Source: Thalassia testudinum | Taxonomy: Eukaryota > Streptophyta > Magnoliopsida > Alismatales > Hydrocharitaceae | Length of the DNA stretch: 64,000 nucleotides | Direction of reading: 5' to 3' | Assembly (NCBI GenBank): GCA_037157565.1 | Contig: JAZHRO010000063.1 | Location: 94,302,001-94,366,000 of the forward strand | Shown: positions 36,170 to 47,763 of the stretch, piece by piece | How the letters are laid out: each line of letters opens with the position of its first letter | Position numbering within the stretch: position 1 is the stretch's first letter | Made by a program: the position numbers and the translations under genes | The notes under the pieces: model-generated | Database searches by the model: none | What the model was told of the DNA's origin: nothing | The model's input: the letters and a program-made list of their open reading frames with translations, nothing else

Positions 36170-38000
36170 AAACTTAAACTAAGAGACTAAACTAAAAAAC
36201 CATAAATTAAACCTAAACTCTAGATTCTATACTAAAACCCAAAATCATAAAATCAAAACCCAAAATCTTAAATCCAAAACAAAAAACCTATAACCAAAAC
36301 CTGAAATAAAACTCGTAAAGCTAAACTAAAACCAAAAAACCTAAACTTAAACCTTAAATAGAAAACCCTAAATCTAAAATAAAAACCCTACAATCTAAAT
36401 CCAAAACTCAAAACCAAATACCAAAACCCAAAAATAAATCCTAAACCTAACCTTAAAAATTAAACACTAAACCCTAAAACCAAACCTAAAAACAAATAGC
36501 CATAATCCTCAAACCTAAACCTTAAACCCTAATGAAACCCAAAATCTTAAATCCAAAAAAAAAAACCTATGACCAAAACCTAAAATAAAAAATCATAAAC
36601 CAAAACTAAAACTAAAAACCTAAACTTAAACCATAAGCAGGAAACCAAAAATATAAAATAAAAACCCTATAACCTAAATCAAGAACTCAAAACCTAATAC
36701 CAAAACCCAAAAAAAGAAATCCTAAACCTAACCTTAAACCTTAAACACTAAACCCTAAAACTAAACCTAAAAATAAATAACCATAATCCTCATCCCTAAA
36801 CCCTAAACCCTGAAAACCTAAACCCTAAACCCTAAACCCTAATGAAAACCCAAAATCTTAAATCCAAAACAAAAAACCTATAACCAAAACCTAAAATAAA
36901 AAATCATAAACCTAAAGTAAAACCAAAAAACCTAAACTTAACCCATAAGCAGAAAACCAAAAATATAAAATAAAAACCCTATAACCTAAATCAAGAACTC
37001 AAAACCTACTAACAAAACCCAAAAAAAAAATCCTAAACCTAACCTTAAACCTTAAACACTAAACCTTAAAACCTAACCTAAAAACAAATAACCATAATCC
37101 TCAACCCTAAACCCTAAACCCTGAAACCCTAAACTGTAAACCCTAATGAAAACCCAAAATCTTAAATCCAAAACAAAAAACCTATAACCAAAACCTAAAA
37201 TAAAAAATCGTAAACCTAAATTAAATCCAAAAAACCTAAACTTAAACCTTAAGCAGAAAACCCTGAGTCTAAAATAAAAACCATATAACCTAAATCAAGA
37301 ACTCAAAACCTAATACCAAAACCCAAAAAAAAAATCCTAAATCTAACCTTAAACCTTAAACACTAAACCTTAAAACCTAACCTAAAAATAAATAACCATA
37401 ATCCTCAACCCTAAACCCTAAAACCCTAAAACTCTAAACCCTAATCAAAATCCAAAATCTTAAATCCAAAACTAAAAACCTATAACCAAAACCTAAAATA
37501 AAAAATCGTAAACCTAAACTAAAACCAAAAAACTTAAACTTAAACCTTAAACAAAAAACTCTAAATCTAAAATAAAAACCCTATAACCTAAACCTAGAAC
37601 TCAAAACCTAATACCAAAACCTAAAAAAAAAAAAATTCTAAACCTAACCTTAAACTTTAAACACTAAACCCTAAAACCTAACTTAAAAATAAATAACCAT
37701 AATCCTAAACCCTAAACCCTAAACCCTAATCAAAACTCAAAATCTTAAATCCAAAACCAAAAACCTTTAACCAAAACCTAAATAAAAAATCGTAAGCCTA
37801 AACTAAAACCAAAAAACCTAAACTTAAACCCTAAACAGAAAACCCTAAATCTAAAATAAAAGCCCCATAACCTAAATCTAGAACTCAAAACGTAATACCA
37901 AAACCCAAAAAAGTAATCCTAAACCTAACCCTAAACCTTAAACACTAAACCCTGAAAACTAACCTAAAAGCAAATAACCATAATCCTCAACCCTAAACAC
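36170..38000. repeat. Degenerate telomere-like array (CCTAAA variants) with about 300-bp higher-order units
   Basis: About 1.8 kb of cctaaac, ccctaaa, ccaaaac and related heptamers, with short runs of the true plant telomere unit CCCTAAA (for example 36800-36840). On a larger scale a block caaaatcttaaatccaaaac recurs at about 36265, 36540, 36851, 37154, 37451 and 37737, so the array is built of units of about 270-310 bp. It lies between the CACTA terminus and its transposase gene, so it is part of the transposon or inserted in it, and is not a chromosome end. Confidence 0.85.
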
Positions 38001-39127
38001 AAAGTGATAAGCCCAAAATGTAAACCTAATCATAAACCCTACACCTATACCTACACGCAAATCGTAAGCCAAGAAATTTCGGTAGAGTTTCCACATAATA
38101 TGGGATTTCTCTCCTACATACACAAAAGTGCATCACAATAGATGTGGGTACACCCCACATTTCACTTCTATAAATAAAATGTCACACAAGCATTTAAATT
38201 AAATGCAAATTTAACTAAACATTTTAATAAAACTAAGAGTAGGAATACCTTACAACTAATCACTACATATGTGGACACACCCCACAAATAACAATTAGTA
38301 ACAATTTAACTAAACCAAATTAACTAAACATTTAACTAAAAATTCAATATAAACTAATAACATGTTAATTGTTTCAATGCAATGCAACTAAAAAATATAA
38401 CTTGTAAACATCTTAATTACATTCACATATAAAAATCAAACCTAAGTACTTAATAAAAAAAGTAATTAACCTAGCTATTTGAGAGGAGGTGGGTACTGGT
38501 AGATGGTAGTGGTGGGAAGAGAAGGTGGTGGTGGGAGGAGGATGGTGTAGGTGGTGGTGGTGCTCGCAGGTGGTGATGGGAAGAGGATGGGACAGGTGGG
38601 AGTGGTGGTTGTTGGTGGTGGTGGATAGCCACGCAATGAGGGAAGGGGAGGGAGCACGTGGCCATGGATGGGGAGGGGGAGGAGGAGGCACGAGGAATGG
38701 TGGTGGTGGCGGTAGGAGGAGGGGTGGTTGGTTGTGGTTGTGGTGGTTGTAGCTGCATTTTGTGAGGGATGGGGAGAGGGGCTTGGATGGCAGAGGAGGT
38801 CGAGTCTTGCTGGTGATGGGAGGCGACGGGAGGGCGGTCTTACGAGAGGAGGACCTACCTGAGGAGGACATGAATGGTGACGAAGAGGAGGGGTAGCATG
38901 AGGATTGGACCGTGTCGACGTTGTTGTTGACGAGGAGGCAATCGGAGGCAGCATTGAGAGGAGGTCAGTCGCAATGCGTCGAGAGGAGGCGTCGAGAGGA
39001 GGTCAACGAGGAGGTATGGAAGGATATGTTTTGCGAGGAAGGGGGAGGGAGTCGGGGATGCAGGGGTGATTTAGGTCGACATTTCTCGATCATTCTAGAG
39101 ACAACGGTGGACGAATGCATTTGAAAA
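38001..39127. other. CACTA 5' region with GGT/GGA-rich low-complexity block
   Basis: 38001-38470 is AT-rich with nothing coding. From about 38480 to 38960 the plus strand is dominated by ggtggtgg and gaggagg repeats. The minus-strand frames there (proline, histidine and serine-rich) are explained by this composition. From 39130 the subterminal GGTCGA repeats begin. Confidence 0.5.
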
Positions 39128-39327
39128 TTAACTTTGCGATTTGGCAATTTCTAAAAAGACTATCGTCGACCATTTTCCCATAAACAGTTGACATACATAC
39201 TATTCTAGATCGTTAAAAATGGTCTCAAATGACCGTAACCAAACCAACTACGGGGTAGGTGGGAAAGTTAATGATTAGCTTGTTCTTGATCGTTCTACCT
39301 AATAACAGTCGAGAATATTATTATTAG

Positions 39328-39347
39328 CGACCATTGTATAATGGTCG
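39328..39347. repeat. Subterminal palindrome of CACTA element (right side)
   Basis: CGACCATTGTATAATGGTCG, matching the palindromes at 7484-7603. Further copies (cgaccatttt, aatggtctc) lie at 39160-39300. Confidence 0.7.
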
Positions 39348-39365
39348 AAAATTCTCCATCGAGAA

Positions 39366-39385
39366 TAGTGCATGTTCTTTTAGTG
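39366..39385 (-). repeat. CACTA terminal inverted repeat, right
   Basis: On the minus strand CACTAAAAGAACATGCACTA. Pairs with 7137-7156. TAT follows at 39386-39388. Confidence 0.85.
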
Positions 39386-39625
39386 TATGTCTTCGAGTAC
39401 TGGTTATTACACCTGTAACCTTGGATCACATTGACATCTTCGTAGGCCGAAGATGTATAAGACATATACTCATCAAGGGAGTATGCATTAAAATCATCAT
39501 GGGGTGTGTAACCCTGATCATAAGATGCCAAATCCATATTATTCACAGGTTCCTGATACGTAGGATCCTTTGAAGATGGAGAAGATACATCCTAAGTGAG
39601 TAAATGTACTCGAGTAGGAGGGACT
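39386..39625 (-). pseudogene. Element F: gag fragment between CACTA element K and solo LTR H
   Basis: On the minus strand it reads as the hinge of an Athila gag, with SSPSSKDPTYQEPVNNMDLA and ...EDVNVIQGYRCNNQYSKTY, aligned with the [11 protein letters not shown] region of element E. One stop (TAG) lies near its upstream end. It joins 46805-47763 upstream and 6407-7136 downstream. GGACT (39621-39625) is the TSD of H. Confidence 0.75.
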
Positions 39626-40577
39626 TGATGGTAATGCCATCATTCTCCATAGCTAGCTTAAATTAGTGAAAATCAAGAGATAAATGCACCTAAATGATCA
39701 CCTGAGGACACTAATTCCACTCTGACTTGATTTGAGGAGAAGACAAAAAATAGGGTTAATTTGTTGTTTTAACATCATATCACAAGTGAAAATTAACCAC
39801 GAGATTATTCAAGGGTTAATTAGAGGTCAATTAAGCATTAAAGACAAAAAAGTTGGTCTATACTAATAGAAACAGGGTTTTATGCATTTTGATAACCAAA
39901 ACAGTACACAAAACCCTAATTCTCAACCCCACTTGAATTGGAAAGGTTCTTGTTAGGATAAAATCAATATAAATCTCATAAAATTTATATAAAAATATTT
40001 TAAGAAGTTTAGTACCTTTGGTTTGACCATTTGGGCCTATTTTGAACTAGAATAGAGTTTTAGACGAGAATTTACCCTAATTTGGGCTTCTATGCAATTT
40101 ACCCAGTCAAATGTGGTAAAAACACATATCCAAGTTCACCATTAGATACCTTGGGTCGAAATTAGGTTAATACCAAAATTAGGCCCAATCAGAGTCCATC
40201 TTGACCTAGTTTGCAATTTAGTCCCTCAAACCTCTATTTCTTACACTCAAGCCCCTAAGTTTGAGGTTCTCACAAAACGGTCCCTAACATTGTCGTCACT
40301 TTCACACTTAGGTCCCTAACTTCATTTTCAATAGGTTTCCTAATCAGAAACCTGAAGCACCAACTTTCAATCAAAGCTCTCATCCTCAAATCTCAACTGA
40401 ATCCTTCCAAAATTGGGAGAATTGGTTGCAAGATCTTGGCCAAGTAATTTAACTAGATTCTAAGCTCTGATTTTAGGAGAAATAGCCCCAATAGAGCCAA
40501 TGTTTTCCAGATTTGAACTTGCTAAATTTACAAGTCCAATGTAGGAATTCCTTCAATTTGAGCTCAAATGCAAGCTC

Positions 40578-40584
40578 TATATAA
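40578..40584 (+). promoter_or_regulatory. TATA box in solo LTR H
   Basis: TATATAA in caagctctatataaacattt, at the position seen in LTR B. Confidence 0.5.
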
Positions 40585-40659
40585 ACATTTGGATCCTCTC
40601 ACATCTTCCTGAGTCCGGTTAGGCCACAAAAAGTCTTCTTCCTCTTCTCTCCGGCTGCC

Positions 40660-43378
40660 TGTTGATGGGGATCTAGATAGGAGTTTTAAATGTCTCTTTG
40701 TAGTAAAGTCTCCTAAATATCTCTCTCAACAAATAAAATTTATAACTCGAATATCTAAAATTGAAGTTCGAGGTAGAACACAGGAAGCAAATTTGGAAAT
40801 TTATATCTCCTAAATTAATGCGCTAATCTTCAATAAAAATATAAATGAGCACTATAAAGATATTTCAATGAATACTAATCTGTCACATTAAATATTCAAT
40901 AAAGCTCAATGTATTTCAAGATAAAAAGAAAAAGCCAAAAGTGGTGATTTAAATCACCAATTATTAGCCTTAATTAAGCACATATCAATTGCTCAAATGA
41001 ATCAAATAAATGAACAGTGATCATACATCTAATTTGGTAATCAGACGACTTAACTGTCGCCTTCTACAGAGCTTTTCTTCAAAGCTTTCTTTTGTTCTCC
41101 TCTTCCTTCAGCCTCTTCTTCTACAAAGCTCTTCCTCCTTCTCAGGATCTTTTCCTTCTTCTCTTGCCTTTAGCTACCTTTCCTCTTTCTTCAGGTCTTC
41201 TCCTTCAGCCTCTTCCTCTTCATAAGTCTTCTCCTTTAGCTCCTTCTTACGCACAAGGGGAACTCACCTTCACAGCGACTAAGTGTCACTCAAAGCCTTC
41301 AAGAGCAAAACCCTCCCCTCCCCCGCTCTTTCTTTCCTTCCTCCTCTCTCAAACCCAAAGCATAGTCGGATCCATATAAGGGTTAATGGGTAATCAGGTT
41401 TGGACCAGAGTCATTGGGCATGTATGGTGACCGAGGAGTGTATAGTTGGGTGAAGGGGACCTCACCCCCAAGTGTCTGAGGTAAATAGCTGTATGAAGAA
41501 AATCAATTTATGCACGGTGGTTATGTTGGAATCCCACGATGTGGGACTAATCCCACAGTCTCTTGCTTGCATTCTACTGCGATGAGATGCGTTCAAGCTG
41601 TGGTAGCTACTGAGGTTGGGACCCCCAATCAAAGACCTAGGAGGGGTCGTGGAATGTGTTTGTGTGTCCTAGATGTAGCATCCATGAAGAACACAACTAG
41701 AAGTGCACGAATAGTGTCGGAGAAGATGGTGGCAGCGACGACGGATGGCGAGACCTGAAATTAAGCATGCTGGCTCAAAAGCCCTAATTAGAAGGTCTAG
41801 GAGCTTCGCCGGAGGATGGCAAATGTGGTTGTGTGCTTCATGTGGTGTTGGAGTGCATGTAGAGGAGTGTTAGAGTCGGGAATGGTGGTGTGAAGGTGGG
41901 TTGGTCGGTGGAGTGTTTGGATGGGCGATAGGGTGGAATAGGTTAGGGCTTTTGTTCATAGTGATGTGGCAGAGGTATATGGCTTGTCGATGAGGCGTTT
42001 GGAGGCATGAGGTGACGGGAAAGCCTCGCTGGAGATGTGGTCAGAGTGGAGGAAGATGATGATGAATGTCGGTGCCGAGGGGTTATTTTTGGGTTTTGAA
42101 TAATGGAAATTAAACTAATAACCTAAGGGAACCTAACTACCTAATCTGATGGTCGTAAGGGATAGGATCTACGTCGGTTTTGGCAGGCCAGCGACGGAGA
42201 AGATGAACTCTCCGGAGGGGGACGACGGCGAGGAAAGGGGAAGACAACCCTTGCTTTGACTGGCGAGGCACGGAGGAAGATGAGGAAGAGGATGGGTAGA
42301 CCAATTTGGTTGTTGGCTGCCTATAGGATGAAGGGGACAGAGGCCGCCGGAGCTTGGTCAGAGAGGGGTCGGAGGTAGGGTTTTTGAAGAAGTTTTTGGC
42401 CCCAAACCTTGCTAAGGAGGATGGTTTGTCCTCAGGGATCCTTAAATAGGCCTCAAGAGAGCTTTCCAAGCTTGGAAGCTTCAAAGCTTTATAAAATAGG
42501 AGACCCAATCCTTCAAATGATTTGCATGAGCCACTGAGTAGGAATTAGAGTCCAAGATGCAGCTCAGATTGTAGGGAAATCTCTTAGGAGTCTCCCTTCC
42601 AATTTTGGAAGGGATTGGGCAAGAAATCCAAGAGAACTCCTTGATTGAAGGTCGTCGGTAATGGGCTTAGGAGTCTAAAGGCGGTGGGGACCTATTTGCG
42701 AAGAAGGTGATGAAGTTAGGGGATATTTGCAATGATTTCAAAAGTTAAGGGCATATGTGTAAAGAAAAGAGTCAGAACAGGACTGGAATGCAAACTAGGT
42801 TAGGATGATCTCTGATTGGGCTCAAATTTTGGTACAAACCTAATTTGGACCCAATGAATCTAATGGTAAAGTTGGATTTTGGTTTTGACCAAATTTGACT
42901 AGGTAATTTTTGCAAATACCTAAATTAGGATAATTATCTGTTTGAGACTCTATTTTAGGTCAAATTGGGTTCCAATAGTCAAAGCAAACATACCAAATCT
43001 TATAGAATATTTTTCTATGATTTTTAGAAGGTTTAGGTGAATTTTATCCTAACCAGAACCTCAGTTAATTAAGCAAGTCTATTTTTAGGGTTCAGATGTC
43101 CATTAATTCTTAAAACGTGTGAAAACCCATTTTTGTTTGCATGGACCCTCTTATTAGACATTTATGATCATTTGACCTTTAATTAACCCCTAAGAAACCT
43201 TATGATTGTTCTGCAATTAGGAAATTCTATTAAAACTACAGTTTTACCCCTATTTTAATGTGTTTCTCTCAAAATGGATGTGTAGTGAATTATGGTCTTC
43301 TGGCGGTTATGTAGGAGCCTTTATCTATTGATTATGACTAATTAAAGCTAGATATGGTTGATGATGATGTCATCATCA
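40660..43378 (-). mobile_element. Solo LTR G (B/E-like family), nested in H
   Basis: Minus-strand start TGATGATGACATCATCA (43378-43362), end at 40660 (tgttgatgggg on +). Flanks CTGCC (40655-40659) and TTGCC (43379-43383) are a TSD with one C/T change. Length 2,719 bp. Shares the GTGGGA..TCCCAC hairpin (41541-41556), the TATA region (42442-42448) and the U5 motif (40768-40789) with B, D and E. Confidence 0.86.
42442..42448 (-). promoter_or_regulatory. Probable decayed TATA box in solo LTR G
   Basis: TATTTAA on the minus strand in ggcctatttaaggatccctgag, in the context where LTR B has TATATAA. Confidence 0.4.
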
Positions 43379-44838
43379 TTGCCTCCACCACAACTCCAGC
43401 AAGCTTCATCGACTCCTTCACTCCGGCCACTCGACGGCCAAATCGAGTGACCCGATCTGTCCCCCAACTTCCTCCGCTTCTTGCCAGTCGCAGCAAAGGC
43501 CTCCTTGACCCTTCTTCCTCGTCGTTCCTCTTGACAGAGAATTCATCTTCCTCATGACCAACAAGACAGTCCGGCACAAGATTCTCCCCATTCATCCCTT
43601 AAACTAGGTTCTTTCTCTTCCTCTCTCTCCTTAGAATCTATCTCTCCTCTTATTCCCTCAATTTGACAGATGTACGCCTCGCTTCCCCTTCATCTTCTCT
43701 ACCTCCAACATAGCTCCAACAAGCTTGCCACTCCACCACAGACCACCAAACTGCTCGCCATCACTTCTAGAAGCTCCCCCATCACCCACTGAGCAAAAGC
43801 CCCATACCTATTGGGAGTTTCAACTTCTCCTTCATCCCGACAACCAACCCACCACAACACCTTCACCTCCGACACCGTCACACCTCCATATGTTCTCAAA
43901 TGTCACAAGAACACCACCATCATCTTCTCCACCATTCAACGAAGCTGTTGAGCCATCTAATTGAGGCATTAAGCCCATATTCATGTGTCCAGGTCTTCAT
44001 CGAACTGCCATTCTTTGCCATCATCGACCATCGTGTTCCAACCACCTCCAACCTCGTTACCACCACCAGTGGATGCGGCTTTACACGTTGAAGGTTCACG
44101 TAGCAACACTTGAAGTTTGGAGCTCTGCAGCTACTTCAATTGAGGCCAACATCCTTCAGCCATAACACATAAGAACGACAAAAAAGGTAGCACTTTTTAT
44201 TGCCACCTTGTATGCAGCAAACGCGAAGCAACACATAAATTATTTTGCTGCTATTGTCGATTCCCCTCAAGTTACATGGGGGTGAGGTCCCCTTAGGCTT
44301 ACGTGCTATGCACTCGTTCATTACCCACTTCCGGTGAACTTGGACACTGTACATGACCCGATAACCTGCTACTATGTACTCATATATCCGGTTACTGTTC
44401 ACTTGAGTTTGAATTTGAGAAAGAGGAGAAATTTTGAGGAGGATGGAGGGGTGTTTTGCATTGGGTTGCGTGCTTTTGCTTTGGGATGCATGCCAATATG
44501 TCTAACATTAGCTGTTTTGAGATGCCTTTGTGTTGAAGTTGTGCTTAAGGCTATAGGTTCTAAGGCCTTGTGCCTTATGCTGTGGTTTGGTGACTTAAGA
44601 CGTCTGGCTCTCTGTGCTGACATCTGATTATGGTACGTGGACTTATTAAGTTCTAATCTGATGTGGATATTTGAATAAGTGGTTCACAAGCCACTATAGT
44701 GATATTAATTTGGCTTGATACTTTGGGATATGTGCTTAATGGTGGATTAAATTGGTAATTCAAATCACCATTTTTAGGTTTTAAATTCTTCTTTTTATCC
44801 CATTGTTTCTTGAGATACAATTGCACCTATTGAATATC

Positions 44839-46584
44839 TGTTGAACACGTAAAGCTACGCGATCGAAGTTGGTTTCAAAAAACTCGTCGTAGTTCGAATT
44901 GCGAAGAAATCTGCCAACAGATAAATTTATACCAAAATTCTAAGAATTCCGGGTCGAACACAGGGAGGCTACGTCGATCTAAAATTTGCAATTTATATTT
45001 TTTTTTGTGTTTTCTTTTTTGTTTGAAAATGAAATAATTATAATGGAATTGATATAAACAATAAGAGAGAGATAGAGAAAGAGAGAGAACAATCACTTAA
45101 TATAATCAGAATGTTTTTACAACTACAAAGTGGGAAATGATTACACTAGAAAGTAGAAAATTCTATTCTAGAAAGCAATTAAAAAGAAGGGAGAGAGATG
45201 TTATCCAACTTAACGAATGCTTGGAGGACGAGCTGGACGGATTGATGCCTGGAAGACGGAGGACGGAGTAGGAAGAAACGGGAATGAGGCAGCACGTCGT
45301 CGTCGTTACAGGATCCACTTCTGGAATGGCAGCGAGAAAATTGGATTTAGCTCTAGAATAGCATCCCGGGTGTGGGACAAACTTTTCTTGAGCTTAGGAG
45401 AGGTAGAGAGGTGAAGGAAGGGATGATGAAAGTGTGGGGGTCGTAGGGCTATATATAGGTGTAGATTGGAGGGGGCAAATGGGTCATTTCATCTCAAATC
45501 ATTAATTCAAGGTCTTTAGTAACGAATTTAAACATCGCTAAAGCCCCTGAACATGGGTGTAGGTGCCGCTCGCCCGCGCCTTCTCTCCTTCCACATGCCT
45601 CAACGCCAACGCACATCTGCATGCTCTGATCGAACAACTTAAAAATCAACCATGTCGCTTCTGCTTCGGTCGTTAAGCGTACCCTTTCAAGAGGTGACGT
45701 GGCCTCGTTCACTGCCATTGGATAGAAGATCCACGGATTAGATTGTGCGCTTGTGAGCCCTTCACATTCGCACCTCCTGCATCAGATGGCGCGTTTGCGT
45801 TCCTCGCATCTGGGCATGCCACATCGCTTGCATCTGCGCCGTTTGCTCACCATCTAACGGCTCAATTGAGCCCGCACCCACGTCCTGCTTGATTTGAAGT
45901 GGAGCGTAGATCAAACTTGTGCCCTTCGCTCACAAAGAGGCACTCACCCGCTGCACTACACTTCCACTTGAGGCAAGCAGAGGGTTTTGTGCACAAGTGA
46001 CCATGGTCGTTGGATGGTGATCCAACAACCTAGATCCATTGCACAGATGAGGAGAAAGAGAGGGTGTGGCGGGCCTTACTAATTTGGCTGGGCTGGTTTG
46101 GGCGACCAAGATGGCACCACGTGGCGCCATCTTGCCCGTCCATCTTCTATGAGTTGTAAATGGTGCCACGGATGTTGGATTGTATCGATTTCTGCGCCAT
46201 TGGGCTGCGATCATCGATCTGAATCCATCCGTGCAGTCGGATTTATCATCTGAAGTGTGGATTTACACCATCTTGGCCCTTGATCTCTGCCCTTCCTCAG
46301 ATTATATCTGATGCTACGAAAGTCCGATTAGGGTAATCTTGGAGTCGTTGAACTGCAATTGTCACCCTGATCAAATTCGTATGGTTGGATCTTCTATTTG
46401 AGGCCCCGATTAAAAGTTTCCTTGTTACCTGACCACAAAAAGGGAAAATTAACCTAAAATTTACACAACCTAACCTAAATGCAAGATGATGCATGTTATG
46501 CAATATTTATAATGTATGATGCAACTAAAATACTAAGAACATGCATAAATAGACATTTTAGGCTATTCAGATGCATACGCATAA
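44839..46584 (-). mobile_element. Solo LTR I (C-like family), nested in H
   Basis: Flanked by a perfect TSD ATATC (44834-44838, 46585-46589). Length 1,746 bp. The plus-strand left end tgttgaacacg corresponds to the LTR 3' end. The other terminus reads TTATGCG on the minus strand, one base from the expected TG. It aligns in pieces with LTR C: aaagcaattaaaaagaaggg, cgaggacgagctggac-like, ggtctttagtaacgaattta and ggcaccacgtggcgccat. It lacks the inverted insert of C, so it represents the ordinary form of that LTR. Confidence 0.83.
45450..45457 (-). promoter_or_regulatory. TATA box in solo LTR I
   Basis: TATATATA in ctacacctatatatagccct on the minus strand. Confidence 0.5.
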
Positions 46585-46804
46585 ATATCACTTTGAGTAG
46601 ATTTTATTCATTAAATATCTTTATTGTGATTAATCATTGTGCTCAATCGTTTATTGAGATTAGTGCGTGAATTCCAAATTTGCTCCCTACGAACGACCTC
46701 AAACTCATTTTTGTTTTCAGGCTTATAAAGTTAAATGTTATATCGATTTTCATCACTATACTGCAACACGATCCTTTTACGATGATTTTCGACACAACAG
46801 GACT

Positions 46805-47763
46805 CAGGATGAGGAAGAAGGATGGGCTGCAGCAATATTACTAGAATATCCATGTCAAGCTCGAATCAATTCGTTGAGCTTCTTATCTAGTAGATCCACC
46901 TTGTCTAGCTTCTTGGTAATAATATCCATGTCACCTCAGGCAGATTCGGCATAAGCTTCATGGACATTAACTTGCTGCTTCCAGGTTGTTGGAACTGGTT
47001 CATCAACACGACATTCACATAATTCTCTGTTGACTCGAACAAATCAAATGCGTTGTTCTTGTTCTTCGGAGGAAATTCCCGCCACTAGATGCATCAACCA
47101 GGTACCGATGTATGTCATCTAGCCTATGGTAGAAAATCTGAGCTAAGTGCCATCTAGGCACACATTGGTGCAGGCATTTCCTAAGAAGATCATGAAATCT
47201 ATCCCAAGCATCAGGCAACTTTTCCCTAAGTCCTTGGGAAAAGTCGTAATTGCGTACCTCATCGCATTTGTTCAATCAATCATGAAGAACTTTTGGAGGA
47301 ATTCACAACATAATTCCACCTAGGTTCCAATTGGCCTCCCAATGGTCTTGAACCAGTATGAAGCTTTATCCCTAAGAGAGAATGGGAAAAGCTTCATGAG
47401 AACAATCCCCAAGTCTACATGTCTGGGTCAAACTATTTCAGTCATTCGACTCAAACCCTCAATGTGTTGGAAGGGGTCCTCATTCGAGTTTCCATAAAAA
47501 TAAGTTTGGATCAAACTTATTACATTCGGCTTAAGCTCAAATGTGTCTCCCCTTATGGGAATCTAGACTTGAGGTGCCAAAATCACGATTGCCAGATCAT
47601 AGAAATCCCGCAGTTGTTCTCCGTGCGGTGGATGCTGCATTCGGTCCAATGTATTAAGAATCCTATCAATGTTCTACTGATGTCATTGCTCAGATGCAAT
47701 GACTCTGGCCTCCAGATGGACCATTGGATCCTAATTCTCAAGATCAAGACCAAGATTAGCCAT
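46805..47763 (-). pseudogene. Element F: gag, N-terminal and central part (Athila type), degenerate
   Basis: Starts at ATG 47763 on the minus strand (MANLGLDLEN). It runs through a capsid-like region with FELKPNVISLIQ, SNEDPFQHIEGLSRM and FPFSLRDKASYWF, then DAWDRFHDLLRKCLHQCVPR and a coiled-coil stretch KKLDKVDLLDKKLNELI. Each piece has a clear counterpart in the gag of E (for example [20 protein letters not shown]). At least four in-frame stops lie in the first 150 codons. The frame continues beyond solo LTR H at 39625. Gag forms the particle that packages the element RNA; this copy cannot. Confidence 0.82.

Larger units (their letters stand above)
7137..39385 (-). mobile_element. Element K: CACTA (En/Spm) DNA transposon, broken by nested insertions
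   Basis: Left end CACTATAAGAATATTCACTA (7137) and right end, read on the minus strand, CACTAAAAGAACATGCACTA (39385) form terminal inverted repeats matching at 16 of 20 positions. Flanks are TAC (7134-7136) and TAT (39386-39388), a 3-bp duplication with one C/T difference. Both subterminal regions carry GGTCGA-type palindromes. The minus strand encodes a TNP2-type transposase pseudogene (32270-35478) and a second, intron-containing gene (31085 down to 7881). Removing element B (18.3 kb) and solo LTR D (2.9 kb) with one TSD copy each leaves about 11.0 kb, a normal size for the class. It is inserted in the gag region of element F. Confidence 0.88.
39626..46799 (+). mobile_element. Solo LTR H (B-like family), carrying nested solo LTRs G and I
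   Basis: Starts TGATGGTAATGCCATCA and ends ...ttcgacacaaca, with a perfect TSD GGACT (39621-39625, 46800-46804). After removing G, I and their TSDs it is 2,699 bp, against 2,700 bp for the 5' LTR of B, and it is related to it along its length (ggggtgaggtccccttag at 44280-44297, the gattcaaatcaccatt-type block at 44757-44772). No internal region is attached. It interrupts the gag of element F. Confidence 0.88.

Noticed and set aside
36170..38000. A chromosome end (true telomere)
   Set aside because: Repeats are degenerate, short and flanked on both sides by parts of the same CACTA element.
38413..38954. Proline/histidine-rich frames of 152 and 159 codons on the minus strand
   Set aside because: They come from GGT/GGA-rich low-complexity DNA in the CACTA 5' region and overlap in different frames.
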